Source: Rhipicephalus microplus (taxonomy: Eukaryota; Arthropoda; Arachnida; Ixodida; Ixodidae). Taken from it: 64,000 nt of DNA. Both the position numbers and the translations under genes were made by a program. This document shows, in pieces, positions 34,410-44,688 of the stretch; positions within the stretch are counted from its first letter, which is position 1; each line of letters begins with the position of its first letter. Location of the stretch: assembly GCF_043290135.1 (NCBI RefSeq), contig NC_134702.1, forward strand, positions 88,808,817-88,872,816, given 5' to 3'. The notes beneath the pieces were generated by a model. It saw nothing but the letters and a program-made list of their open reading frames with translations, searched no databases and was not told where the DNA came from.

Positions 34410-36540
34410 CATTCAAGTAACGAGAGGTAAACTTCAGCATTATGCTTGCTTTCTATGAGTAACTGAAAGACACACTTAAACACACCAGGTCCCTTCACAA
34501 TGGTCTCTACTATTTTTACATATGCTTTGCCACACAACTTTCCTGCATTGCTAGCTGGCGTACGTTTTATGGCCAGCATGAGATGTACAGCTTTGGTTGC
34601 AGTTTTCTACGGCTTATCCCTCCCATATAAACTTTTCCTATGCTTTAATACTGAAAATAAACATGGCTAGAAACAGGTTGAACGTGGCTGCAGACCGCAG
34701 AATTTATTGACAAGCTGTTAGATCGCATTCGCGTACCACTTTATTTTGACCATTCTTTGCCACGAAAAAATAAAATGTCCAGGCCTGCGCAGAGCACGCA
34801 GCACAATCAAAGCGAAAGCTTGAACAGCGTCTTTCGGAGTGCCCGTTGCAGACTGTCTAGGGGCAACTAATGCAAGTACACGTGGAAAATAACCCCTATA
34901 GCCTTACAAGCTTACTATTTTGCGAGAAAAAAAATTACTTTTTTTCGCAACAGCGTAGTGGTTACAGACCCCAGTGTTGGCAACGGCGTGCAACTAGAGT
35001 GCCTAAAGTGGCGCTTGTTGTGATCTCACTACAGGTTTCACTGTGACACAAGAACTTCAACCTTGATCACGGTCACTAGCGTCATGGCCGCGATGACATC
35101 AAGCGGCTGCTTACCAATGGCTAGGTAGGTGGTGGGTGGAAACAAACAGCCACTGCCGGTTGATCACCCAGATAGATTCCATTGCTAGATAATGAAAGGT
35201 GAGGGGTAAGGCATAGAACCTCATCCGCTCTGTGAGGTGTTCATGTTAGCAGATGACGATGGTATAAAACAGTGGCTGAGGTTCTTAGAAATCTGTTCTG
35301 GTAATATTTTTTTACCGATTTTGGACGATTATGGTCCCAAACGTCGGTAGTGAGATCGCCGGCGGCGGACTGCTACTCCACTCTCACTGCTGTTGGGATC
35401 AGATAACTGCTTTGGCTTTAAAAGGCACATATTTCAGGCTGCATAATATGTGAATCTAGGACTCTTCCTCACCTCTATTTTCTTTTCTGCCATGGGTGCC
35501 CGATTACTCCCAACAGTCTACAAAGGGCCCCAAGGTACACATAGCTAAGAACCACTGCTCCAACTTTCAGATGCCCCAAATGCCTTGAGTGTGTCCCTAC
35601 GATGTAAAGGGGGCAGGGGAAAGAGGGCAGGGGACATCTAACACGTTCGAGAACTTCACGTTAAGAGGATGCACATTACGTCAGCACCTATCTATCTATG
35701 GTGACTGTATTACCCTCACGGGCTTTTAGTACAGCTGGCTAAAGAGCTAATTCAAGCAAATCACGTTGACATAAAGTTCCCGTCAATGTCGTTCTTGGTC
35801 ATGGGTTCGACGTGCGAGACCTGGGAATATGTATTCAGCTTATCAGTTCACATAAATAATAATTTCATTGACAAAACCCTAAAGTGAAAGTGAAGCGTAG
35901 GCTTTAGCAAAGTTACAATGTGATTACGACGGCCACCTTTGCTCAAAGTAGTTTGCCTATCGAAAGGCGACATGAGTGCAGACGGTTCCATTGTGTTTGT
36001 TTTTATTCGTATATTTTTGGTAGCCATTTATTAAAAGCAGGCATAGAGATTCCATTCATGCGTGCATTTCTAGGCCGTGGCCTTCTGCTCTATCTGTGCA
36101 AAGCGCGTAAGTCACGGGTCACATAAAAAAAGAACACTGACAAGGGAAAAACCATCGCGACTTTTATTCTTTAATCCAACCTGATATATATCGTTGCACT
36201 TCCAGTTGAAACAATAAACGTGCACATGAGGTACTGCGCCGATGAACTCCCCCTTCTTTGTCATGTGTGCTAGGAAAACACTTCATTGGGGCTGTAGAGC
36301 TTGCGTCTGTAAACAAAATCAGGCATCACAATTTATTTCTTTGAACACAGTAGTATTGAGAAAAACACTATCATTTGACCGCGAGCGTAACCTTCAGCGT
36401 ATGAGGCTTTTATATTTTGACTGCATTTGCGATAACTTCTACATAGCATCAAGACAGTTTTTAAAATATAGATTGCAGGGGTTTATTGGGCAGCCACCAC
36501 GATACAATTATAAGGCAAGCTGCTGTTGGCAATTCCGCAG
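34410..36540. other. No recognisable gene
   Basis: Mostly AT-rich DNA. The 154-codon plus-strand frame at 36242-36706 starts with ATG but shows no motif, and it overlaps the opposite-strand signal-peptide ORF. The tract TTGCGAGAAAAAAAATTACTT/TTTTTTCGCAA near 34920-34950 is a small palindrome. Confidence 0.4.
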
Positions 36541-36543
36541 TAA

Positions 36544-36768
36544 TTATGACCGACTAAGGTTCTTCAACATGCCTTCAAGTTTAAGTAGAAGGACGTGCTT
36601 TGCATTTACCTCCCATGGAGCTGCGAAAGGCACAGGCAGGGCCCCCACCTTCGATATTTTTCGTGCAGAGATAATGTGGCGGATATCAAATGAGTTCTCA
36701 CTATGACCAACAATAAATGAAAAAGCAGTAATCATTAACGCACACGGGACCAAACCATGACGCATCAT
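36544..36768 (-). CDS. Small ORF with a signal-peptide-like N-terminus
   Basis: 74 codons from ATG (G at -3) to TAA. Residues 7-20 (VPCALMITAFSFIV) form a hydrophobic core after MMRHG, followed by a plausible cleavage site after GHS. The remainder is basic (KHVLLLKLEGMLKNLSRS end). A donor-like GAG/GTAAAT lies inside the frame (about 36610), so this could be a first exon that continues elsewhere. It lies about 195 bp downstream of the cuticular gene on the same strand. No family recognised, and a chance ORF is possible. Confidence 0.3.
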   Translation of the reverse strand: MMRHGLVPCALMITAFSFIVGHSENSFDIRHIISARKISKVGALPVPFAAPWEVNAKHVLLLKLEGMLKNLSRS

Positions 36769-36962
36769 GCCCTTTTAAGGCTCTTCTAGTTTGGCAGGAC
36801 AATAAAATGCTGAAAGAATGAAATGGGCAAATATAGGCGTGTACGTATTTTAATTTTCACCACGACCTGCGCACTGTTGCTGCTGGAAAAATGAAATCAC
36901 TCACGTTTACTCCGATTACCGACGTCACCGAAGGTATCCGCAACAGGCTCACCGCATAGAAC

Positions 36963-37643
36963 CTAGTGCGCGACACCATGCACTGGGTGGTAGTCGTAGC
37001 GTTGGCCGTAGCTGTAGCGAGCCGGATAGTAGCCATACGTGTAGCTTGGATCGTGGTGGACAATGCCGGCTACCGTGGCTGGCACTGCGACGTGGACGGC
37101 GTAGGCTGGAGCGTGATGCACAACCGCGGTAGGCACCGAAGCCTGGACAGTGTTGACGGAAGTGACCGCGGGTGTGTAGGAAGACGCTTTGGCGACAGTG
37201 CGTGGAACACCAGGGTTAGCACTCTGGTAGCTCACCACCCGGGATGCCTCGGAAACAGCGGGGCCGTGGTGAACAACGCCAGCTACCGCGGCTGGCACTG
37301 TGGCATGGACGGCGTAGGCTGGAGCATGATGCACAACAGCGGTGGGCACCGAAGAGTGTACAGTGTGGACCGCAGTGACAGCGGGTGTGTAGGAAGACGC
37401 TTTGGCGATGGTGTGCGGAACGCCAGGGTGGCCACTTCGGTAGCTCACCGCTCGGGATGCCTCGGAAACAGCAGGGGCGTGGTGAATGGTGGTGGCCACG
37501 GCTGGAGCCGCTACAACGGCTGCAGTGTAGACTTCCTTTGTTTCTACCGGCCAGGAGCTGACGCCATTGGCAACGGCCAACAAGACGCAGGAATAGAACT
37601 GCAATAGATAAGTTTCAGCGTAATCCGAGCGAAATATTCGCAT
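36963..37643 (-). CDS. Cuticular protein, Ala/Val/His-rich with two 71-residue repeats
   Basis: A 226-codon frame. After a hydrophobic segment FYSCVLLAVANGVSSWPV typical of a secretion signal comes a linker, then two tandem modules (residues about 54-124 and 125-195) beginning HHxPAVSEASR and ending VPAxVAGxV, about 79% identical. A Tyr-rich tail includes YTYGYYPARYSYGQRY. This is the low-complexity composition of arthropod structural cuticle proteins, which are secreted into the exoskeleton. It lacks a Rebers-Riddiford chitin-binding consensus. The real gene probably starts in an upstream short exon: the sequence TATCTATTGCAG ending at 37599 is a good acceptor exactly before FYSC, and the 15 residues before it do not look like a signal. 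A broken paralogue is at 42.9-44.0 kb. Confidence 0.75.
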   Translation of the reverse strand: MRIFRSDYAETYLLQFYSCVLLAVANGVSSWPVETKEVYTAAVVAAPAVATTIHHAPAVSEASRAVSYRSGHPGVPHTIAKASSYTPAVTAVHTVHSSVPTAVVHHAPAYAVHATVPAAVAGVVHHGPAVSEASRVVSYQSANPGVPRTVAKASSYTPAVTSVNTVQASVPTAVVHHAPAYAVHVAVPATVAGIVHHDPSYTYGYYPARYSYGQRYDYHPVHGVAH

Positions 37644-37649
37644 TACTGA

Positions 37650-38080
37650 TTTGCGATCCCAGATATGAAAACAGAAATGCTAGGCCTAGACAAAAGAAGC
37701 CCATCTTGAACAATAACCGTACTTATTAACCCAACGCGTGATTGCAAACAACCATGGCGATCACTCAACAGCTCTACTGATATTTAGTGCACCTGGAATA
37801 TGTGCACGTACAATAGTAAACTCGGTTTTCTCTCTAGTATACCGGCCAAGTCAGGAATGCTTATTGGAAATAGAGCCTATTTTACAATAGTAGGTGCTGT
37901 GTGGTAACAGAAATTGATGTTCGCTTATACGAAACACTCGCTATAGAAGTGTTCATCATGACAGCTACGACGTTTCTTAGTGGAGGGACAAACATAACCC
38001 AATTTCGCTATATCTGTTTCAAAAGTATTTTGTCCAGTGCCAGTAAATTATTATAGCGTGACATAACCTCTCCTCCGTTT
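37650..38080. other. No gene seen; 5' flank of the cuticular gene
   Basis: If the acceptor at 37599 is used, the first exon and promoter should lie here or farther right. I could not pick a convincing first exon. Confidence 0.4.
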
Positions 38081-38085
38081 CTGAA

Positions 38086-38388
38086 ATGTTAAATAAATGT
38101 GAGCTGGAACCACTGGAATGTAGGCGAAGAATTTCAAGGTTAGTCTTCTTTTATAATCTATACAACAATGAATCTGGTTTAAATAAAGAATTGCACATTC
38201 TGCCACCTCCTCAGCGCTCAGCAAGGTTAAATCATTCAAAAACTGTAAGACCATATGCTCCTAAAAATAACACATTCAAGTACTCCTTTTTTGTAAGAAC
38301 CATTGAAGACTGGAATTCACTGCCTTCCGACTGCGTGCACGCTCCGACTTCTTCTAGTTTTGATCTCTGTGTTAGGAACCTTATGTAA
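38086..38388 (+). pseudogene. CR1/L2-like LINE, ORF2 C-terminal fragment
   Basis: 100 codons open to TAA, with the typical terminal region of these LINEs: LECRRRISRLVFFYNLY, then KTVRPYAPKNNTFKYSFFVR and TIEDWNSLPSDCVHAP. Everything upstream (RT) is missing, a 5' truncation usual for LINE insertions. Confidence 0.75.
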
Positions 38389-38734
38389 CCCTCTCCTGCT
38401 AGGATGGTGAAAAACTGTCTGCAGTATTTCTTTAAAAAAAAAAACAGGTGTGAAATGTGTGACGACTGTTTCGAAAAGCCTGACTGTGAGCAACGAGCGA
38501 GTATGAATGCCCTATGTTGGCACTCGGTCGTTTGCGTGCCGGTGAAAATGGAGTGATCCTCAAAGAAGACCAAATGGCATCTATAGCAAGGCAAATTGCT
38601 GTGAGAAGTGATAGCAATTACAACGAAATTCCTCAATTTTACAAAAACTGCCTTGACGATTTTGCGAAATCTTATAGCGCTATGAGAGCATGCTTGACAA
38701 TATGCGAGAGGTCTGAGTAATCATGGTGAGGATT

Positions 38735-39715
38735 GTCTTGTGAATATAGTGGGAGGCATGCTTACAGCAATCATTGTCGGCTGGAGATGGTTCTGGCTCG
38801 CAAGACTGCAGAACAGACTAACTCTGAAGGGACAACCAATTCTTTATATACTCGGTCCGACGGGTGTATTTTTCGCATCAGTGGCTTCTCTTTTCCTTTT
38901 TTTTCCTGACTCGCTCGAAGAATAATAAATTTTGCATCAATAATCTGCCTATCGAGTTCCAACTCGTCATGATCATACTCTGGTCTGTGTGTACAAGACA
39001 CCTAGTTCGCATGCCCGGAGCAGTGCTCGTTGATCTTTCTTCATCGCTGTCAACTACAGATCGGTAAGCTCGATATATAGTGTAGAAGCTTCTGTGTCTG
39101 TGGCTGATGTTAGCTCACTGTAGTTGTGAGGGCGAACGAGTTCGTTTACCCAAGTAAAGGTGTTTGCATTGAGCCAGCGTATACAAGTGAGCAGTGAAAA
39201 ATATTAAAAAAACACTCAAATGGTTTTTCGCTCACTGATTTTGCGATAACAGTGGGTCGTCGGTTTTTCATGCGCTCTTTGAGATAGCTATCTCGTTGAC
39301 ACGGCACTCACCTAAAGCCAGAGGAGCGGTTTGCGAAGTTTGTCGTTTGTCAATGTTTTCTTCCACAAAAATACGCATGAGCTTCGCAGTGCACTTTATT
39401 GATTGATATGTGGAGTTTAACGTCTCAAAAGCACAATATGAATGTGAGAGACGCCGTAGTGAAGGACTTCGGAAATTCCGACCACCTGGGGTGCCTTAAC
39501 GTGCACCCAAATCTGAGCACAGGGGCCTACAGATTTTTTGCCTCCATCGAAAATGCAGCCGCCGCTGCCGGGATTCGATCCTGCGACATGCGCGACAGCA
39601 GCCGAGTACTTGAGCCACTAAACCACCACGGCGGGGCTCGCAGTGTACTTGTGCCATGTACAAACAGTGGTTACCCTTCAGCTATCCTTAATGTCGCGCT
39701 GCCACCTCGTTAAAG
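38735..39715 (+). repeat. Duplicated segment, copy 2, carrying a SINE
   Basis: Homologue of 28730-29480 in the same orientation, interrupted at 39397-39637 by the SINE. Beyond the SINE the similarity resumes (ACAAACAGTGGTTACC against CAAACAGCAACCAC), proving that the SINE entered after the duplication. Confidence 0.7.
39384..39650 (-). mobile_element. Full-length tRNA-derived SINE with Pol III boxes and target duplication
   Basis: Minus-strand element. Its head contains an A box TGGTTTAGTGG (39615-39625) and a B box GGATCGAATCC (39571-39581), both matching Pol III consensus. The conserved body follows and the tail is CATATCAATCAATAAAG. Direct repeats TCGCAGTGCACTT (39384-39396) and TCGCAGTGTACTT (39638-39650) flank it, with one mismatch. 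This is the only complete copy in the window. Confidence 0.9.
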
Positions 39716-39719
39716 AATG

Positions 39720-42135
39720 TTGCATCATGTTACCTTTGTTTGGATCATTTTTGTTGTCTCGTTCCTGGTTCGTGGTTCTGGTGAAATTCTATGGAGCCTA
39801 CGCTCAATTTCGCTTAGCGCCAATCACCGCTCACACGGAGAGAGATGTAACTAGTACTCGATTTGCATGGCTTCCCGGATCGCGCGACGGTGGCTTCTTC
39901 TGGCGAGCAATCTCGGAAGTCATGCATTCAGAACAGCATGCTTTGTTGTCTCAGTGCGAGTGAGGCAAACGTGCCTGGTAATGATTTCATGCAGCCTTTT
40001 CGTAGCTGTGGCGGCCGATACTTCATCAATCTGATTAAAAATGTTGGGGTTAAGCATCCCATACCACTATAGGATTATAAAACACAGCCTAATACAGGGC
40101 TCTGGAAGTTTCTACCACGAGGGTTTCTTTGACATGTGCATTATTCTTAGTACGCGGGCCGCAAGCGTTGTTCTCTTGATCGAACATGCGGCCGTTTAGG
40201 CCGTCATTCGATTTCGCAACCATTAGGACAGCAGTGGAACTTCATTAGCACTAGCCCACTAAGGCTGGTGTAATTCTAAATAAAAGACACTCAGTTTCGC
40301 TGCATTGTGAATTTTCATAAAAGTTCATAAAAGCGTACACCTGAACATCACCCCTTCCTCGTGAATTTCTGGTGTTATCTATACAAGCGCTGCGAGAAAC
40401 AGATGCGGCAAGGGTGGTTTGAAGCATTTCAAGGCATTTAGCAGTGCTGTCACAGTGTTGCCATCCTGATGTAATTTTTGTCGTACGCGGTACCACCCGC
40501 TATTTACTTGAAGAAATCTGATAACCAATATCTCTTGAAACGGAAGTCGTTTGTGAACCAAAACTACATCAAACATATCACCGCTTTACATTTCAAGAAC
40601 GTGCCCTGGCATCCACGTTAACCAGGTTCCCATTTCGAAATGTCACAGCAGCTGAGTATATTGGCTTCATACTCACCGCGCTGTGAGCACAAAATGTGCT
40701 TATTCAGCTGCTGTCCATATAGTTCCCGTCGGAATTCAACTTAAAGAACCTGAATCTTTGCATTGAGCGTTCATATCGTCCTTGCAACACGCGGTGGTTA
40801 CCTGCAGCAGGCTGTGGTGAAGCACTCTGAAGGTCAATGTCATAGGTTCTTATCACGCAATCTGTATGCTTATTTTGATAGGAGCAAAAAGCAATAGGCT
40901 AGTTTTACTTTAATGAACTCATGGCTCCCAAAATTAACCCGTTCTCTTCAACTACAGTATGCTGCATACTGTGGTTTTGACATGTAAAACGGTCGAAATA
41001 GTTCTTGTATTTTCTGCATATGTGTCGTGGGTTATATATATAGTTGCTGGAACTGAACTATGCAAATAACAGAACCGAGTTTTATCCTATCGATATTATC
41101 ATGAGGTTGGAGAAAATTTCGAGGCATTCATGACACTGCGCAATGTAAATAGTATCCTAATTATGGTATGAGTCCCACCGAGTGAGCTGTAGATGTTTTT
41201 CGTATCTATCGGTTACTTTTTTACGTATATCAGTCACAAAGTGATCATAAAACACACTAATGATGATAGTATTCTGCAGAGCCAAGAGGTCGCATTATTG
41301 GCGAACTCTGGTTACTCCTTGATACTTAGCATAACTAGAAATTTCATAAGCATGGGGTATTTCTAACACGTAACCTTCTCAGGTAACTATAGAGGGCAAA
41401 GATCAAGAAAAACGACGTATAAAATATGCACACCATGGTCATTTTCTTTGAAGTCACTGTGTCGTTTGTTGCTGCAGCTCAACTGAAGTTAATGAAGGTG
41501 TCCATTTTATACCTCTACCATTAACTCTTCATTATTCGCCATTTGCCCTTGTGGAAACATTTGTGTCGTTCTATGCCAATAGGGTCTGTAAATAAAATCG
41601 TGTCATCAATTAAAACTACCAAAGAGATGTATTTTTCAAACAAGCACTCCTTCGACTCGGCGTTCTCTCGTATAGCGTATGTAGCTCCAATACGATTACG
41701 GATATCAGTGATAAGTATTGCAAAGAGTCAACAGTTTTATAAAGTGAAACCAGTTTATGATTGCGTGGCACTCCGTGGTGATGGACTCCGAAATATTGTG
41801 GACCCTCTTGGGTTGTTTGACATACACTGAACTTGAAAAGCATGTTCTGTGCATTGTGTGCTCATCGAAGCAAGAAAGGCGTAGCCAAAAGCAGATGCTC
41901 TGAAGTTTATTTTTTTATAATTTTTTTACAGATACTTTAGGCTCTTCACGGGCCATGCAGGAGTGAATACAAAAAATATAAACAGGAAATAAATGCAAAT
42001 GCACAGCATATCTTGGCACAGCTGAAAAAATAATACGTAGCAAATTAACAAGTCGAAAGACATAGCACTCAGCAGTATATACACACCTACACATTTATAC
42101 GTATATGTACAAGCATATATACATATACATACAGG
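39720..42135. other. No recognisable gene apart from a SINE scrap
   Basis: AT-rich. A minus-strand stretch at 41543-41715 contains frames that look LINE- or Penelope-like by feel only. I cannot assign them. Confidence 0.4.
41765..41830 (-). mobile_element. SINE 3' fragment
   Basis: CACTCCGTGGTGATGGACTC, CGAAATATTGTGGACCCTCT and TGGGTTGTTTGACATACAC match the mid-body of the SINE in minus orientation with heavy divergence. Confidence 0.6.
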
Positions 42136-42139
42136 CTAC

Positions 42140-42690
42140 ACTCATCAAGAAAGAGTATAATTTACAATATATTCTGTAAATGAAGCCAACGTCCCAGAGT
42201 ATACAGCTTCCTCGTAGAAGTTATTCCAACAAGTAATCGCGTCAGGAAATACAGCAACTTTGTGGACATTAATGTGGCTAACCGGTTGCCTAAAGGTTGT
42301 GCTGTGGTTCATTCTGACTGAAATTTTTTAAGGTTGTTGAAGATAATTCTCCCATGATAATTTAAAGTCCCCGTGATAAAGCTGGTAAATTAATTTTAAT
42401 CTTTTTACCATCCTGCGCTTCTCAAGTTTTTGTAGGCTTGCCTAATCACGTCAATAATTTACACTAGAATTCCGTTAGTACACAGATTATATAAAACGCA
42501 AAGCTAAATTCTAAACTCGTTCAATTGTTTTAATCAAGTACTGCTATTAAGGGCTCCAAATAACGTCGGCATACTCCAACTTTGGTCGCACTAGTGCTTT
42601 GTACGCATTAATTTAAACCGTAGGAGGAGCATTTCAGAGTTTTCTTTTTAAAAAGGACAATTTCTTTAGTACCCCCTACCGACGTTCTCG
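42140..42690 (-). pseudogene. CR1/L2-like LINE, ORF2 C-terminal fragment
   Basis: On the minus strand, scattered frames read the RT C-terminal pattern, ending in RMNHSTTFRQPVSHINVHK and FPDAITCWNNFYEEAVYS. This is the counterpart of the FFxRTIxxWNxLP motif seen at 38.3 kb. Stops are frequent. Confidence 0.6.
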
Positions 42691-42902
42691 ACATGCGGTT
42701 CCCAGCTGAAATTTAGCAGCATGTGAGGTGCTGTGAACTAAGCTCCCTCGGCGGGTATGGACAGATCAAACGCTCAATAACTGTATTTAGTTCTCACGTG
42801 AAATGCCGCACGATATTGACACTAAATAGGAAAAACAAAACACTCATGCTTCCTCTGAACCCCAAGGTGACACAGACTTCAGACTCGTCTACTGAAGGGA
42901 TA

Positions 42903-44020
42903 CTATAAAATTTGCAGTGGGTCACCATACACGTAACGCACTTGGTGGTCATCGTATCCGTGGCCGTAGCTGTAACGAGCCGGATAGTATTCGCACGTGT
43001 AGCTTGGAGCATGGTGGACAACGCCAGCTACCGTGGCTGGCACTGCGGCGTGGACGGCATAGGTTGGAGCGTTATGAACAACAGTGTTGGGCACTTAAAT
43101 GCCAACTCCGGCGATATTTTGACCATGTCAGGATAATGGTGCTTTTATGTTCCTTACACACTTCTCACGTGCCCGATCAGTGAAATGCTGAAAAAAATCC
43201 AAAATGATTTTTAATTACCAAAAAAAAACACAATACCGAAAACGTAACCCAGCCGAGTGCGCTTCTACATGTGGCATAAGGGTTTGTCTGACGCTGCCGG
43301 AACCTGCCTGATTGCGCATAATGCCCGCCAAATAGCACAACTTGTCCACGCCATCCGCGGCGATCGGCCAAAAAGCTTACGCTGTTATGATGAATATATG
43401 GCGAATCGTGTATGAGTCACAACGCAACATTACTTGGCACCTATCACACGCACACCAGCCCCGAAAAGGAAATCGCACGCTCAACCAAGGAAGCGCCAGC
43501 CATACCCACGCAATCCATAGCAGACAAGCAAAAGCTGCAGTGGCACATCAGTTCATCACTTCCGCTTGGCAAAACTCAATGTCACAGACACAATGTTATC
43601 TATAATTCTGTCAAGCGAGGTGAGTGTTACGAGGAGAGCTACCAAATTCATTTGAAAAAAATCTTCGAAACTCTCAAGCCTGCAGTTTGGCGTGAACGGA
43701 GCAAACGTGCGAATGAACGTATCCAGTGAATTTCATTGAGATCCACTGACCTCGAAGAATTGCTGGACTTTGCTTTTAAACGTTGAAAGTGGGGACGGCA
43801 GTGGCCGCGGATGCGTGTGAGTACACCTTGGCCGCTGTGTGTGCTACTCGAGGGTAAACGCTCTGGTAGCTCACCACTCGGGTTTCCTTGGAGACGGCGG
43901 GAGCGTGGTGGACGGTGGTGGCAACGGCCGGAGCCACTACAACCGTGGCAGGCTAGACCTTGCTTGTTTCCACCGGCTAGCAGCGGAGGTCACTGGCAAC
44001 GGCCAACAAAATGCAGGAAG
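42903..44020 (-). pseudogene. Broken paralogue of the cuticular protein gene, with insertion
   Basis: The 5' part at 44020-43800 encodes a signal-like ILLAVAS and the modules ATVVVAPAVATTVHHAPAV and RVVSYQSVYP, but contains in-frame stops. The 3' part at 43094-42903 encodes VVHNAPTYAVHAAVPATVAG and YYPARYSYGHGYD. About 700 bp of unrelated sequence (43100-43795) separates them, and one repeat module is lost. It lies about 5.3 kb from the intact gene on the same strand. Confidence 0.75.
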
Positions 44021-44110
44021 ATAACTGAGTCGATAAAACTCTGGAACAATTTGCCAGTGTTCTTAGGCCGAAGGAATGGAGGAGGAGTTTAAAAAATCCC
44101 AGCATATCTA

Positions 44111-44160
44111 TGGAGTGAATGATGATGAGTGGGGCGAAGCTTTGAAGGGTTTTGTAAATA
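44111..44160 (+). repeat. Terminus of the GGCGAAGC element next to a GTCT microsatellite
   Basis: GGAGTGAATGATGATGAGTG followed by GGGCGAAGC matches the reverse complement of 15689-15720. The GTCC/GTCT tract begins about 20 bp inside, as in the other copy. Confidence 0.55.
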
Positions 44161-44171
44161 AAACTTCAATC

Positions 44172-44200
44172 GTCCGTCCGTTCGGTTGTCTGTCTGTCTG

Positions 44201-44244
<44 letters not shown>

Positions 44245-44302
44245 AGTCTGTCTGTCTGTCTGTCCGCCTGCCTGTCTGTGTGTCTGCCTGTCTGTGTCTG
44301 CC

Positions 44303-44337
<35 letters not shown>

Positions 44338-44339
44338 GC

Positions 44340-44420
<81 letters not shown>

Positions 44421-44495
44421 GCCTGTCTGTCTGTCTGTCTGTCTATCTGTCTGTCTGTCTGCCTGTCTGTCTGTCTATCTGTCTGTCTGTCTCTT
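44172..44495. repeat. (GTCT)n microsatellite
   Basis: About 300 bp of GTCT units with interspersed GCCT, GTCC and GTGT variants. Open in all three plus frames, hence spurious Cys/Leu/Ser/Val-rich ORFs. Confidence 0.95.
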
Positions 44496-44688
44496 GCTAC
44501 TCCCTGCGTCCAATCAGGCCCCAGAAATTCTCAAGTTTCAGCGATGGCCGTAGAGGGCGAAAAAATCTACCGTGAATAGTTCGAGCAAGATGCGCGTGTA
44601 ATGAACCTACTCACTCTTGTTTTAGCAGTCGGACAAGTTATTGTCTAGTTTCCTGCTAGGGACGCTCAACGCAGCTAAAACATAATTT

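Noticed and set aside
36242..36706. 154-codon ATG-started plus ORF
   Set aside because: No motif, no signal peptide, overlaps an equally plausible minus ORF, in ordinary AT-rich DNA. Not listed as a gene.
36966..37607. 213-codon plus-strand ORF opposite the cuticular gene
   Set aside because: Shadow of a repeat-rich coding strand. Its translation has no motif, while the minus strand has signal peptide and modules.
39571..39625. tRNA gene suggested by A and B boxes
   Set aside because: The boxes belong to the tRNA-like head of the SINE. There is no cloverleaf or CCA-ready acceptor stem, and the SINE body follows.
44076..44579. Three overlapping Cys/Leu/Ser/Val-rich ORFs
   Set aside because: Translations of the GTCT microsatellite.
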